Shown in pieces: positions 33,453 through 44,792 of a stretch of 64,000 nucleotides of DNA. The notes beneath the pieces were generated by a model. It ran no database searches, was not told the DNA's origin, and worked only from the letters and a program-made list of their open reading frames with translations. This stretch comes from Pollenia angustigena (Eukaryota; Arthropoda; Insecta; Diptera; Polleniidae). Location: the NCBI GenBank assembly GCA_930367215.1, contig OV884058.1, positions 196,868,208-196,932,207 on the forward strand. Direction: 5' to 3'. The position numbers and the translations under genes were made by a program. The stretch's first letter is position 1. The number at the start of each line of letters is the position of its first letter.

Positions 33453-35514
33453 ATGAGTTTAACGTGGCTGTGCTTAGAAAACACCTCAAAAATAGTTTTA
33501 TTTTTAATTGCATTTACGGTGTTGATAGCACACGCAACGTGTACAAAACACACACCAACAGATCCAGCTACAACTACAAATTCGGAAACGAAAACACATG
33601 CCAATTCACTGGCAGAGGAGTTGGAGCATGAGGAATTTATTGACACTGACTCCCAACAACCACATTCACGTAGAAAACGTTTGATATGGATAACAGATGA
33701 TGGACGTTTGGCACTGCCCCCGGGCACTTCTTTAACGTTTACCCCCACAATAGCTTTACCATTGGTTAGACATCCTCCGGAGGGCTTTTTCTCAAATATG
33801 TCCATTAGCTTTCCGGTAACAAGTAAGTAAACGAGAGAAAAAAAGCAAATAAAACAGAAAATTTTCATTTTGTTTTTCTTCCATTTCAGTTGATTTTGAT
33901 AAATTGGGCTTGACAGATAATCAAAATCCTTTGGGTGATTTACCTCCGATATTTTCACGTTCTTTTGGTCATTCAGCTGGCGAAATGTTGGGCAACTACA
34001 TGACCAAGTATTTGCATTTCAAAAGAAAACGTGATCTAAGCGAACAACAAAAACTGTATACACAATCGAGAAATTCCAATTTCAATATCAAGGAGCATGT
34101 AAATGAGAATGAACCAGAATTACCTCAATTGCCAGAACGTTTTAAGCACATTTTTCATGGCGGTGAAAGGTATGGAAAGAAAGTATTGCTGCAAATCATG
34201 ATGTAAAAGTTAAATTGATTTTTGTGTTTGATAATTCTTTTTTTTTCTAATCTCTGATCCATTTAACTATTTTTTGTGTTTGATAATTCTTTTTATTTTT
34301 TTTATTCTCAGAGTCATTTTATATGGTGTGGTGGAAGATTTTCTATCTACATTCGGCATGAATGGTAAAGCATGTCTGTTGCGCACCATATGTGAAGTGC
34401 ACTCAAGGAAAACAGATCATTATGGTGTTTTTGGTGAAATGGCTAAATTGTTTTTAACGTAAGATTGATAAAGTCATATTTTATAAAGTTTCTTTTGTGT
34501 ACATATAAATTGTCTTTTACAGTGTAACAAGATCTCCATTTTCGGATCTAATACCAGAATATGTAAAGGCTCAAGAGATCGGAGAAGGTCGTATGGCACC
34601 CGGCGAATGTTTCCCCTATCACAAAGAATGTCCCAGAAGTTTGTTTAAGGTCTTGCAAAATCAAAAATACCGGTAATTAACATTTACACAAAAGTAAACA
34701 AAACAATAGACTAAACCACAGCTCGCCAATTTTCACGACAATGGACTTGAATACACACTCAACTATAAACAGCACTAAACACTCGACTACAGATGATACT
34801 TAAGCCTTTAAATAAACATAATAACCAAGGCGAATTCATGTAAACGGTGGTATCGATACTACAACAAGTAACAACACCAAAAACACAACATTGTATTTTA
34901 TTTGTTGCTTTCGTTGGTCGATGTGCCAAAAACACAATTAACTTTTGACATTCCCTTCTCTAATTTGGCAAAAATTTAGCACAGCTGTGCTTTCAACGCC
35001 ACCTGAAAAATTAATTCTCCTTGATAAGACCTTAAAATAATATTAATCATTTCTTCGAATGTGCTTCTTTGAGTAAAATTTCAATTTATAAAGCTTTTTA
35101 CAATAGTCTCATTCCCTCAATATTTCACATACTTTTTGCTTAAGCAAACCTTTGGTTGAACTTTAAGCAATAGACATGTACTTATACTTAGAAATGACTC
35201 CATCCACTACCCGAATATCTTGTTTCTTCATTCGATTTAAAATAATTTATGAAAAAGAAATAATTCCCACATTCTATTTGTTAAACATAATAATTATAAG
35301 TTAACTCCTTTTTTCCAATAGAGAACCTCCCAAAGGGGAATATCACGAGCAAGAAGTAGAGGAAATAGCTCAAATAATGCTGCCCGAAAATAACTTATCA
35401 GCTGCCGAAATTTTGGATCAACAAATTACGAATACCGAATCCGAAAATCCGCAAGATAACGAAGTTGAAGTTGAGCTAAAACAAACCAAAAGGAGTAACT
35501 TGTACTCCATGTAA
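33453..35514 (+). CDS. Secreted DM4/12-family protein, five exons, complete
   Basis: Exons are 33453-33822, 33890-34169, 34312-34458, 34523-34672 and 35322-35514; all introns are GT-AG and the phases join into 379 codons. The protein starts with a hydrophobic stretch (residues 13-28, IVLFLIAFTVLIAHAT) that looks like a signal peptide. An acidic segment follows, then RRKR at 73-76, a furin-type site found in this family just before the LIWI...LPPGTSLTFTPTIALPL strand. The C-terminal DM4/12 domain starts with GVVEDFLSTFGMNGKACLLR and has cysteines 238, 244, 295 and 302, spaced as in the family and likely disulfide-bonded. The tail (317-379) is acidic and glutamine-rich. The family is a fly/arthropod set of secreted proteins without known biochemical function. 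The Drosophila relative may be CG7201, but that is from memory. Introns 1 and 3 are 67 and 64 bp; intron 4 (649 bp) holds a MITE. Confidence 0.92.
34221..34293 (+). repeat. Short direct repeat in intron 2
   Basis: TTTGTGTTTGATAATTCTTT occurs at 34221 and again at 34273, just before the acceptor. The duplication accounts for intron 2 (142 bp) being about twice the length of introns 1 and 3. Confidence 0.85.
34826..35023. mobile_element. CAAGGCGAATT MITE, copy 2, in intron 4
   Basis: The copy starts CAAGGCGAATTCATGTAAAC and ends AATTCTCCTTG (one substitution in the terminal word). Flanks ATAATAAC and ATAAGACC agree at six of eight positions, so the TSD has diverged. It is closely related to the copy at 37280 in the opposite orientation. 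It makes up about a third of the only long intron of the DM4/12 gene. Confidence 0.8.
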
Positions 35515-35656
35515 AATAGAACTTTTAAGTTGAAAATTTTAGAAATGTAAAAAGTTTAAAGTGCAATGGAAAAAATACTCAATCAAAATTTGAAAAAACA
35601 GGAAATTATTTTGCTGTCACATCTTTTACAAAAAAAAAAAAAAAAATATATTTTAT

Positions 35657-35851
35657 CAGGGCGAATTCGTTACAGGGGGCTTAAAAGCCTTGCATATAAC
35701 TTTTTTAGCTTTATCATTGTTCGAAGTCAAAATTTTGTTTATTATCTTAATTTCTGTTTTAATTTATTTTTGTTTTTGACATTGTACAATGATTTTACAA
35801 AAACAAATTACTTGTTGTAGTTCCGAGATTACCTGTAATGAATTCGCCTTG
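35657..35851. mobile_element. CAAGGCGAATT-type MITE, copy 3, in the 3' UTR
   Basis: The copy starts CAGGGCGAATTCGTTACAGG and ends CCTGTAATGAATTCGCCTTG. Exact 8-bp duplications TATTTTAT lie at 35649-35656 and 35852-35859. The interior differs from copies 1, 2 and 5, so this is a subfamily sharing the ends. It lies 143 bp after the stop codon and before the first good polyadenylation signal, so mature transcripts probably contain it. Confidence 0.87.
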
Positions 35852-36052
35852 TATTTTATGTTGTAGTTATTTTATTTATTTATTAATATCTTAAAATTAT
35901 TTATTTTGTTGTAAATTTTTGTAGATTTTATGTAAATGCAATGAGTGTTCTATGAAAGTCATATTTTAGTTAAATAAGCCATTAAAAATGTAATTATTGT
36001 TTGTTAACTTATTTATTTAAATATTTATTTATAATTATGCTGAATTGTAAAT

Positions 36053-36058
36053 AATAAA
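36053..36058 (+). promoter_or_regulatory. Candidate polyadenylation signal of the DM4/12 gene
   Basis: AATAAA, the first canonical hexamer I found after the stop codon at 35512-35514. It would give a 3' UTR of about 560 bp including the MITE. Confidence 0.5.
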
Positions 36059-36586
36059 ATAATATTAAGCGATAAGGATTCTTATTTATTTATTGAATTA
36101 ATAAAACTAAAAAAAATTTATTTAAGTGACTAAAAAAGATGTTTAGCTTTTGTTAAAGAAGAAATGTTAAAGAAATAAAAATTTAAAAAAAATAATCTTA
36201 TATCTGAACTTCCCTATTTTCTAGTGTTCGATAAATTGCCATAGCAGCACTATAAATAATACATGCATGCATTTCGCCAGTGCTGCCAATGAGAAATTCG
36301 GAAATAACACATGACTGTTTACCAAATTACACATTTGAAGCCAAATTACACACGCAATTCGAAAAAGTAGCTGTGCTACAATGAATTCGCCTTGCAAAAC
36401 CTTATTGATATTATTTATTGGCAATTAAATCGTAAGGTTTACAAAATAAAAGCAAAGTTTACCAATTGCTGTAGTAAGAAACAGAGATGCCCACTATTCA
36501 ATGGCAAAACGTGTGGTCGGCAGTCAAAAAGATTTAAAATTGCTAAATTTAAAAATCAAAGATCGTTCTGTTTTAAATCCATTTAT
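36059..36586. other. Intergenic with a partial MITE
   Basis: TGAATTCGCCTTG ending at 36394 is a right end of the CAAGGCGAATT MITE family, preceded by TAGCTGTGCTACA, which resembles that family's subterminal AGCACAGCTGTG. No left end was found, so the copy (from about 36270) is truncated or recombined. An AGTGCTGCCAATGAG phrase at 36279 resembles AGTGTTGCCAATCCATGAG (inverse of 42672-42690). Confidence 0.5.
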
Positions 36587-37161
36587 TATACCCACACCAC
36601 AATAGTGGAGAGGGTATTATGCATTTGTGCTGATGTGTGTAACGCCTTAAAATAGTGTACCTAGACCCACCTTAAAGTATACCGAACGACTTAAAATTAC
36701 TTTCTGAGTCGAACTAACGATGTCCGTCCGGCTGGCTGTCCATGTAACCTTGTGCGCAAAGTACATGTCGCAATTTTGGAGATAATTTTATAAAATTTAG
36801 GTCATAGGTTCTTATTGGACACAAGGACAAAGCCTATTAAAATGGGCCGAATCGTAGGATCACGAGGGAAGATAGGGGCAAATTTCTTCCTCTCAGACCG
36901 ATTTTAATGAAAATTTAAAACATAGATAGATCCATATCTATATGGACACATTAGCTATACAGTTTTTCAAAAATAAGACCACAAGGGGTGGTAGGGGGCA
37001 ATTTCTGCCTCTCACAAACTTTCAAACCGATTTTCATGAAATTTATAAACATTGATAAATCCATATTTATATGGACATATGTATAGGCATGATGTGTTTT
37101 TTATACTATGGTGTAGGGTATCATATGGTCGGGCTTGGCCGACTATACTTTCTTACTTGTT
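36587..37161 (+). repeat. Hairpin-ended repeat (CCCACACCAC family), copy 1
   Basis: The copy starts ATACCCACACCACAATAGTG, with an AGAGGGTATTATGC hairpin partner, has a GATGTCCGTCCGGCTGGCTG tract near 36719 and an ACCTTGTGCGCAAAGTACA phrase, and ends GGTCGGGCTTGGCCGAC...ACTTGT. Internal GGGGCAATTTCTGCCTCTCA units are repeated about 140 bp apart. No protein is encoded. It is one of three good copies in the window (others at 49707 and 61921). Confidence 0.75.
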
Positions 37162-37279
37162 TTTCATTTTTGTTCTGCAATCTCATTTATAATAAAAAAA
37201 ATACTTAAAAATTGTGTACAAATATTTACATTACAATACGTAACAATTCAATAAATAGAATTTAAAATATGATCAGTCA

Positions 37280-37476
37280 CAAGGCGAATTGACTTTCAGG
37301 TGGCGTTGAAAACACAGCTGTGCTACTTTTTTTTTTAAATTAGAGAGAGGAATGTCAAAAGTTACTTGTGTTTTTGACTTATCGGCCAACGAAAGCAGCA
37401 ACAAAATACATTGTTGTGTTTTTGGTGTTGTTAATTGTTGTAGTATCGACACCACCGTTTACATGAATTCGCCTTG
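37280..37476. mobile_element. CAAGGCGAATT MITE, copy 5
   Basis: CAAGGCGAATT at the left and AATTCGCCTTG at the right, with exact 8-bp duplications ATCAGTCA at 37272-37279 and 37477-37484. The interior is almost the reverse complement of copy 2 in intron 4 of the DM4/12 gene. Confidence 0.92.
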
Positions 37477-37617
37477 ATCAGTCATTTTCAAAAAGTGTTA
37501 AATTCTTCTTTGGGCCATATGTTTGTTTATATATAAAATTTTAACTTTTTATATGTTTCAATTTAATTTGTTTTTACAAACACGCAAAGGTTATTCATTG
37601 CAAAAAATAGTGTATAT

Positions 37618-39838
37618 CAGGCGCGGATCCAGCTTGAGCCTAAAGGGGAGGGGGGGGGGGGGGGAATTTTTGTGATACAAAAAAGAAATTTATTTTTAAA
37701 AGTTTATTAAAAATGTAAGATGAGATAAACCCACTGTTTATTGTTGATGTGTTTTGTTTAAACTTTGATATTATTACAAGAAAAACTGTTGCTATACGTC
37801 TTATACGTTTAACTGTTTTATTTGGTTTAATATCTTTAGTTTTTCTAAAATCGTTATGGATGCAGTTTCCTGATGATCTGGCCTAAGCAACCAGTGAAAT
37901 GCGCATAGGAATAGCTTATCCCATCAACATTAAATTTCAAGTGTTTTTATCAAGAATAAAAACTGGGAATTAAGCACGAATAGCAAAATCTTTTGAAAAT
38001 AAAAACAATATGTGTATATTATGTTTTTATTCGACAAAGGGTAGGAAATGACCTCCCGCTCGTAGCATTACTGACGAGCATTGAAAAGAAAATTTGAAAT
38101 ATTTTTCTTAGATTTGGGTAGATATCTTCATCACAGTTTATTAAAGCAGCTACAAGTTTAGATGTTAGTAGGTGTTTATCTGTTATCAAATATAATCAGC
38201 TGGTTGTGGTTTTAACAGTTTTGTTTCTGTATATGACTTAATTACACTTTGAGGTAGAAGTTTAGGTATGTTCAATACATTAAGGATATATATTGGAAAA
38301 GGTGTTTTGAGATCTTCTAAAATAAATTGAAACCTCGATTTGAACGCAAATAGCTTAAACTTTTTCAAAAAACGCTTTGAATTGCTTTTTGGCTTCATTT
38401 CTGTTCTCTTCAAGGCTCATGATTAAAGTTTTGATAAGGTTTGATCCTTTTTGAAGATCTATATCTTGCTTTTGTTAAATGATACTAAGTGGCTGTGTTA
38501 TAATAAGTAGCACACTTAATATGTATATTCCGCAAAAATAAGTGAGTTCCTTAATATAAAGGTGGAGATACCACCTTTCCACCACAGAGCACACAGAGGC
38601 GTCACGAGACAGAAAATATTGTATTTTTCCGTCTTATTCTTCGAAAGCTGCCCTTTTTGCAGTTTTTGTTTTGATTACGCAATTTGTGTTGATAGTACCG
38701 ACCTGTTTTTACACATTGCCACTTCACTAACAAAAATCGTTTTCTTTCTCTTTCTTCGTAAGCTGCCCTCGCAAATGATTTAGGCATTTTTCATACGTCA
38801 CTTTTTTCAACTCTGTATGCTTTGTGCTTTCCACTTAGATATTTTTTCCAAAGCTTCTACTATATGATGCACACTTGTTGCAAAGTGTAAAATTGAGTCG
38901 TGACGGTCCACCGATCTTGTCTCGCATAATGTTGAGAGTTTGCCTCCCAAATACTCTGCTAGAACTGTGTTTTGCATGGGATGATTATATATAAACAAAT
39001 TTTGTCGTTTTTTTAACAAATGATACAACTTTATGTATTAATGGCACTTTATTGCTTTTAGAAATTGAGTTGTTTGATTTATGAGAAAAGCAAGGCGTTT
39101 GTTTCGCATTTGTCGCGGTTTTCAGGATTTTTTAACAACTCCATTTTCTGCTGACATCAGAAGACACCCATCTGTTCCATCTCCTACACAATTTTTTAGG
39201 TGAATACCAAAATTTGTCAAAGCTTTAAGAACTATTGATGATAGTGCCTTAACATCAATTGACACATCAACGTCATCAATATCCTTTGAAACCTCTTCAA
39301 ATGCGTTTACAATAAAGCCAATAAATTCTTCCCTAAAAACTTTTTGTTGTATGTTGAAATATCTTAAAGATAAGTTAATCTGGCTTTTCCCTGCCAAATC
39401 CGTGCTTTCGTCAAAAATTATCGAATAGAATTTTGATTCATATAACACATAAATATATACATAAATATTGCATTTACTAAGGCTTATTAATAATTCAACC
39501 GCACGCATTATCAAGTCAAAAATTAAGTCTTTGGATACAGATGCCACCTGCTGGGATTGAATGTAGAATAAAAAGTATTTGAATACGGTAAACTAGATGT
39601 TTCATTGGAAATATCTAATAAACAACTATTAGGATTTAGATTTGGATACTTATTGAAAATTTCGTTAGAGATTCAATAAAAAACAAAAAGATACCTATTG
39701 AAAATTTCGTTAGAGATTCAATAAAAAAACCATGCTGTGATTTCCAATTCTTGTATTATCGAAAAAAGCAAAATATATTCTTATAATTTAGGCGGGGGAA
39801 ATTTCCTTATTCCCCCCCCAACCCTGATTCCGCGCCTG
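37618..39838. mobile_element. hAT transposon, degenerate autonomous copy, TSD GTGTATAT
   Basis: The ends are CAGGCGCGGATCCAG and CTGATTCCGCGCCTG, with exact 8-bp duplications GTGTATAT at 37610-37617 and 39839-39846. Poly-G and poly-C tracts lie just inside the two ends (37649-37662 and 39811-39818). The minus strand carries recognisable transposase segments at 39122-39547 and 38807-39028. About 290 bp at 37705-37999 are nearly the same as part of the 470-bp palindrome unit at 42871-44732. Confidence 0.92.
38807..39547 (-). pseudogene. hAT transposase pseudogene, ZMYM/DUF4371-type
   Basis: The 141-codon frame at 39122-39547 reads YSIIFDESTDLAGKSQINLS, which holds the first catalytic aspartate of hAT transposases in the usual DE(S/T)TD setting. 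It goes on with a YFNIQQKVFREEFIGFI strand and a NCVGDGTDGCLLMS segment, matching the family's G.G.DGA..M motif. A second frame (38807-39028) holds SVDRHDSILHFATSVHHIVEALEKIS, the conserved TRW..RH.A segment. Stops and frameshifts separate the two. Lysine-rich frames at 38186-38413 and 38602-38787 may be further decayed coding sequence, but no motif is visible. The C-terminal dimerisation motif was not found. Non-functional. Confidence 0.8.
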
Positions 39839-40023
39839 GTGTATATAAAGCAAGATTTGCGTGTGCAATTTACATTTCTGTCGGAACATCTGGTGAAAAT
39901 TACATATTATTTGTTTGGGATAGTACAACATCGTTAAATGGCGCCTTACTTATTTTATGTTTTTGAGTCTCCGAATTGGCGTACTTAATAAAATTGCTAA
40001 ACTTTTATTATGAAATTGTAGTA

Positions 40024-40514
40024 CAGTTGTTTTCGGTTAATTGAGCTCCGCTTAATTTAGTTTCCCGTTTTATTGCACTAAAAATCATGGAACGAAATCA
40101 TTCAGTATAACTGTATATTTAAAAATATCCTTTAAGCGTCACCCGCTCAATTATTTCAAAAATAAGACCGCATTGCGAAAAACAAGAGCAAATGTTTCGG
40201 TTAATTGTTTACGTCTACTTAATGTGTTTTTGTTCCACAAACGTAAAAAAATTATTTTGCTGCAAAGTACGATAAACGTACCTGATTTTTTGTTTGTTTT
40301 AAAAACCCTAAACCATTTTTAAACTTTATAAATAAAGAAATGAGTTTTACTTTCTATCTACACATGGCTGTTTCGCTTTATTGCACGCTCAAATAAGCGA
40401 TTTTCGTTTTAATTGCGTCGGCGACTCAATTAACCGAGTACTGCTTAATTGAGTTCCCGTTTAATTGAGTCAAAAGTCGTGATTCTTAGAAACTCAATTA
40501 AGCGGAGATAACTG
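40024..40514. mobile_element. pogo/Tigger-like MITE
   Basis: The left end CAGTTGTTTTCGGTTAATTG and the right end (inverse of CAGTTATCTCCGCTTAATTG) frame a body rich in CTCAATTAA and CCGCTTAAT words. TA precedes the left end but AT follows the right end, so one side of the TSD has mutated. The repeated CGGTTAATTGAG words are in inverse orientation at the two sides, as in Tigger-like elements. Confidence 0.65.
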
Positions 40515-41134
40515 ATTTGCATAAAGATTATGACGGATCGTTTGTTGGTTTAATCCATTTTTTAAACACAGGATTTGATTCCCAAGCCATTATATACTTT
40601 TGACCGAAGCAAAAAATGTATACACATATAAAATTGAACCAAAGGCGAAACAAGAGGGTAAAACGGGAATATTTACTGATAAATGTTAAAAGTGTTAAAC
40701 GTTCCAATATCACGTCTAAAAAGAGCAATTTTTAGCTCTATTTTAAAAAAAGAGCTAACGGGGAAAATTACAAGACAGGAGTAATTAAAAAGAGCTAAAT
40801 CTAGCCCCATAATAGCTAAGTTGGCATGACTGGTAAGAAAGAACTGGACGAACATGTATAACAGCACGTATCCACGCGCCTTATTTATTTCCGAAGTAAC
40901 TTCGGCAAAAGAACAGCTCGAAATTGTTTTACACAAGTCTAAGCAACATCAATTTTTAAAATTCGCTTTGAGTGGTTCTGTTTGATACAAACTTATTGGC
41001 TTAAGGTACTTACTGACTACATAAAATGCGCAATTTTAAGGAACTTACTTCCATTAGGAACTTACATACTTCTTAATATCTAAAACCTTTAGAAGGTTCA
41101 CACTTATTTTTTTTTACTAATTATCGCAAAAAAA
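40515..41134. other. Intergenic, no gene recognised
   Basis: A run of AAAGAGCTAA / TTAGCTCT words at 40715-40820 suggests a degenerate short repeat. Nothing else was assigned. Confidence 0.35.
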
Positions 41135-42200
41135 ACAAGTTAGAGTGCTATATTCGGCTGTGCCGAATCTTTGATACCCTCCACCGACAGTTCGATGGTT
41201 AAGGAGTAATATCTGTATGATGATATTATTATCTTAAACTGTGACGATTTGTTATTAATCATGGTTTTAGGCGACTAAACTGTTTTCCGGTAGTAGGGTT
41301 TATATCGGGGCTAGGGTAAATTATGGACCGTTCATCACGAAATTTCACAGCGTCATTTCTAGTCCTTTAAAACTGTGACGTACCAATTTCTGTTAGGTTT
41401 TAGGTGTACTAAACTGTTTTCCGGGAGTAGGGTTTCTATGGGGCCTAGGGTAAATTATGTGCCGATCTTCACGAAATTTCACAGTATCACTTATAGTCCT
41501 ATAAAACTGTGACGAGCCAAAATTTGTTATGATTGCATTATTTTTTTTACGGTTTTAAGCGTACTAAACTGTTTTCCGGTAGTAGGGTTTATATGGGGCC
41601 TAAGGTAAATTATGGACCGATCGTCACGAAATTTTACAGTGTTATTTCTAGTCCTAAAAAACTGTGACGTACTTAATTTTGTTAGGCTAGCGTTATTTTT
41701 TACGGTTTTAGGCGTACTAAACTGTTTTCCGGGAGTATTGTTTATATGGGGCTTAGGGTATATTATGGACGAATCTTCACGAAAGTTAACAGCGTGATTT
41801 CCAGTCAAATAAAATAAATTTTTGCAAAATCTTATCTCATTCCGTGCCTTGTTCCAGCATTTATGTTATTTTTTGTAACAAAATTATCAATTTTTTTAGG
41901 TGTTGGTTCCACATTTTGATTCATAGCTCTAGTCCTACTGAACCGATTTTGCTGGATTTCAATCTTACACTGCTTAGGATAACTACAAGCAATTTGGCAC
42001 CAAGTTTGTTCATTTCTTTTGAGTTGGTCGAAAGTGAGCGTGTTTTCAACAGACAGACGGACATGGCTAAATCGACTTAGAATTACTCAAGGACCCAGAA
42101 TATATATACTTTATGTCTGAGATGAATAATAAAAAAGTTACACACGGAATGACAAACTTAATATACCCTCTTCACAACTTATTGTGGTGGAGGGTATAAA
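41135..42200 (+). repeat. Hairpin-ended repeat (TCGGCTGTGCCGA family) with internal tandem units
   Basis: The copy starts ACAAGTTAGAGTGCTATATT, then the palindrome TTCGGCTGTGCCGAA and ATACCCTCCACC, and ends GGTGGAGGGTATAAAA. Inside, a unit beginning ACTAAACTGTTTTCCGG recurs at 41276, 41408, 41565 and 41717 (periods 132, 157, 152). The tail has TTTTCAACAGACAGACGGAC and ATATATACTTTATG phrases. A nearly complete inverse copy lies at 57987-59150. The repeated unit creates short open frames in several frames, none of them taken as genes. Confidence 0.75.
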
Positions 42201-42857
42201 AAATGTTGAGGAACTTAAAATCATATTTGGCAGTTTATGTTACATGATATTCTTCACTCCTGTCTCACTAATAAACTTAGACTTTCTAAAGACAACTTCC
42301 ATAGTGTAAACTCAGTCTTAAACTGCCCACACTGGAGTGATTTATTCGCGTACCATTTCTCCACACACGACGTACAAATCCCAATAACCTTAAACGTCAA
42401 AAAAAAACATAAATTGCACTTTTGGAAATTAATTTGTGTACACAACAAAACGTAATCAAAAAAAGAATCAAATGGACGAAAAAAGTCAAGGTGTAAAAAC
42501 CAATTTTGACTGTGATGGAAACTGAAATAAATTTCAAAAACTGAATGTTCTTTAAGAACATTTTGACTGTCAAAAATTAATAAACAGATAGAACTTAAAG
42601 TAAAATTACACAAAGATTACACATGGGCTAAACAAGCAAGTAAAAATTACACACAATATGTGTAATTACTCATGGATTGGCAACACTAGAGTTCACACTA
42701 AATTAAAACAGCAAGAGTGGCGAAGCCAACATACAACTTAGGGGGTCACACTGTAGAAATTTGAACGGGACAGCCTCCACCTTAAAAACAGCAGCGACTT
42801 ATTTTATGCCTCATGCAAATGACAATTTCACACAACAATCGCAAATTTAAATGAAAT
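42201..42857. other. Unique-looking stretch between repeats
   Basis: Overlapping open frames of 72 (plus) and 119 codons (minus) occur at 42237-42613; neither resembles a known family and both lack splice-consistent partners. The segment 42640-42760 holds GGCAACACTAG and GGGTCACACTG, words typical of fly promoters. Confidence 0.35.
42743..42753 (+). promoter_or_regulatory. Motif 1-like core promoter word
   Basis: GGGTCACACTG matches the fly core promoter Motif 1 consensus (YGGTCACACTR, bound by M1BP) at all but the first position. If real, it would start a + strand transcript; the nearest downstream coding exon is cert exon 1, 3.1 kb away beyond a palindromic insertion. Chance occurrence cannot be excluded. 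Confidence 0.3.
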
Positions 42858-42870
42858 ATTGTTTATTAAT

Positions 42871-44732
42871 TATCAAAAAGTAATTTCAATTTTTGGGAAT
42901 AAAAAATTTTAATTTCAAAAGATTTTGTTATTCGTGCTTAATTCCCAGTTTTTATTATTGATAAAAACACTTGAAATTTATTGTTGATGGGATAAGCTAT
43001 TCCTATGCATTTCACTGGTTGCTTAGGCCAGATCATCAGGAAACTTCATCCATAAAGGTTTTAGACAAACTAAAGATATTAAACCAAATAAAACTGTTAA
43101 ACGTATAAGAATTATAGCAACAGTTCTACTTGTAACAATATCAAAGTTTAAACAAAACACATCAACAATAAACAACAGTGGGTTCATCTCATCTTACATT
43201 TCCCCACTACAATTAGTTGAAATTCTCTCAACATTAATTGTAGTTGTAAGTAGGTTAAGAAAAACAAAATGAAAAAAAACAACAACTTACAAAAGATGTT
43301 GTCAATTAAGTGTTTTTTAGGCCGTGCACTGCCTGTTTATTATCAAAAAGTAATTTCAATTTTTGGGAATACAAAATTTTAATTTCAAAAGATTTTGTTA
43401 TTCGTGCTTAATTCCCAGTTTTTATTATTGATAAAAACACTTGAAATTTATTGTTGATGGGATAAGCTATTCCTATGCATTTCACTGGTTGCTTAGGCCA
43501 GATCATCAGGAAACTTCATCCATAAAGGTTTTAGACAAACTAAAGATATTAAACCAAATAAAACTGTTAAACGTATAAGAATTATAGCAACAGTTCTACT
43601 TGTAACAATATCAAAGTTTAAACAAAACACATCAACAATAAACAACAGTGGGTTCATCTCATCTTACATTTCCCCACTACAATTAGTTGAAATTCTCTCA
43701 ACATTAATTGTAGTTGTAAGTAGGTTAAATTTCAAGTGTTTTTATCAATAATAAAAACTGGGAATTAAGCACGAATAACAAAATCTTTTGAAATTAAAAT
43801 TTTGTATTCCCAAAAATTGAAATTACTTTTTGATAATAAACAGGCAGTGCACGGCCTAAAAAACACTTAATTGACAACATCTTTTGTAAGTTGTTGTTTT
43901 TTTTCATTTTGTTTTTCTTAACCTACTTACAACTACAATTAATGTTGAGAGAATTTCAACTAATTGTAGTGGGGAAATGTAAGATGAGATGAACCCACTG
44001 TTGTTTATTGTTGATGTGTTTTGTTTAAACTTTGATATTGTTACAAGTAGAACTGTTGCTATAATTCTTATACGTTTAACAGTTTTATTTGGTTTAATAT
44101 CTTTAGTTTGTCTAAAACCTTTATGGATGAAGTTTCCTGATGATCTGGCCTAAGCAACCAGTGAAATGCATAGGAATAGCTTATCCCATCAACAATAAAT
44201 TTCAAGTGTTTTTATCAATAATAAAAACTGGGAATTAAGCACGAATAACAAAATCTTTTGAAATTAAAATTTTGTATTCCCAAAAATTGAAATTACTTTT
44301 TGATAATAAACAGGCAGTGCACGGCCTAAAAAACACTTAATTGACAACATCTTTTGTAAGTTGTTGTTTTTTTTCATTTTGTTTTTCTTAACCTACTTAC
44401 AACTACAATTAATGTTGAGAGAATTTCAACTAATTGTAGTGGGGAAATGTAAGATGAGATGAACCCACTGTTGTTTATTGTTGATGTGTTTTGTTTAAAC
44501 TTTGATATTGTTACAAGTAGAACTGTTGCTATAATTCTTATACGTTTAACAGTTTTATTTGGTTTAATATCTTTAGTTTGTCTAAAACCTTTATGGATGA
44601 AGTTTCCTGATGATCTGGCCTAAGCAACCAGTGAAATGCATAGGAATAGCTTATCCCATCAACAATAAATTTCAAGTGTTTTTATCAATAATAAAAACTG
44701 GGAATTAAGCACGAATAACAAAATCTTTTGAA
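42871..44732. mobile_element. Palindromic array of 470-bp units (two forward, two reverse)
   Basis: TATCAAAAAGTAATTTCAAT starts forward units at 42871 and 43341; its inverse ends reverse units at 43835 and 44305, so both arms have a 470-bp period. The units are nearly identical. A 13-bp direct repeat ATTGTTTATTAAT flanks the whole at 42858-42870 and 44733-44745, consistent with insertion as one unit. About 290 bp of each unit match the left part of the hAT element at 37618, and the inverse of each unit's AGGCCGTGCACTGCC phrase marks its other end. There is no coding frame. It could be a foldback derivative of that hAT family. Confidence 0.88.
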
Positions 44733-44792
44733 ATTGTTTATTAATCTTAAATTAAGTTACTTTTGTTTTATTACGTTATTTTTCGCATATCT

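Noticed and set aside
33416..33958. 180-codon open frame on the minus strand
   Set aside because: It is antisense to exons 1-2 of the DM4/12 gene and spans its intron; the sense strand has a family match and consistent splicing.
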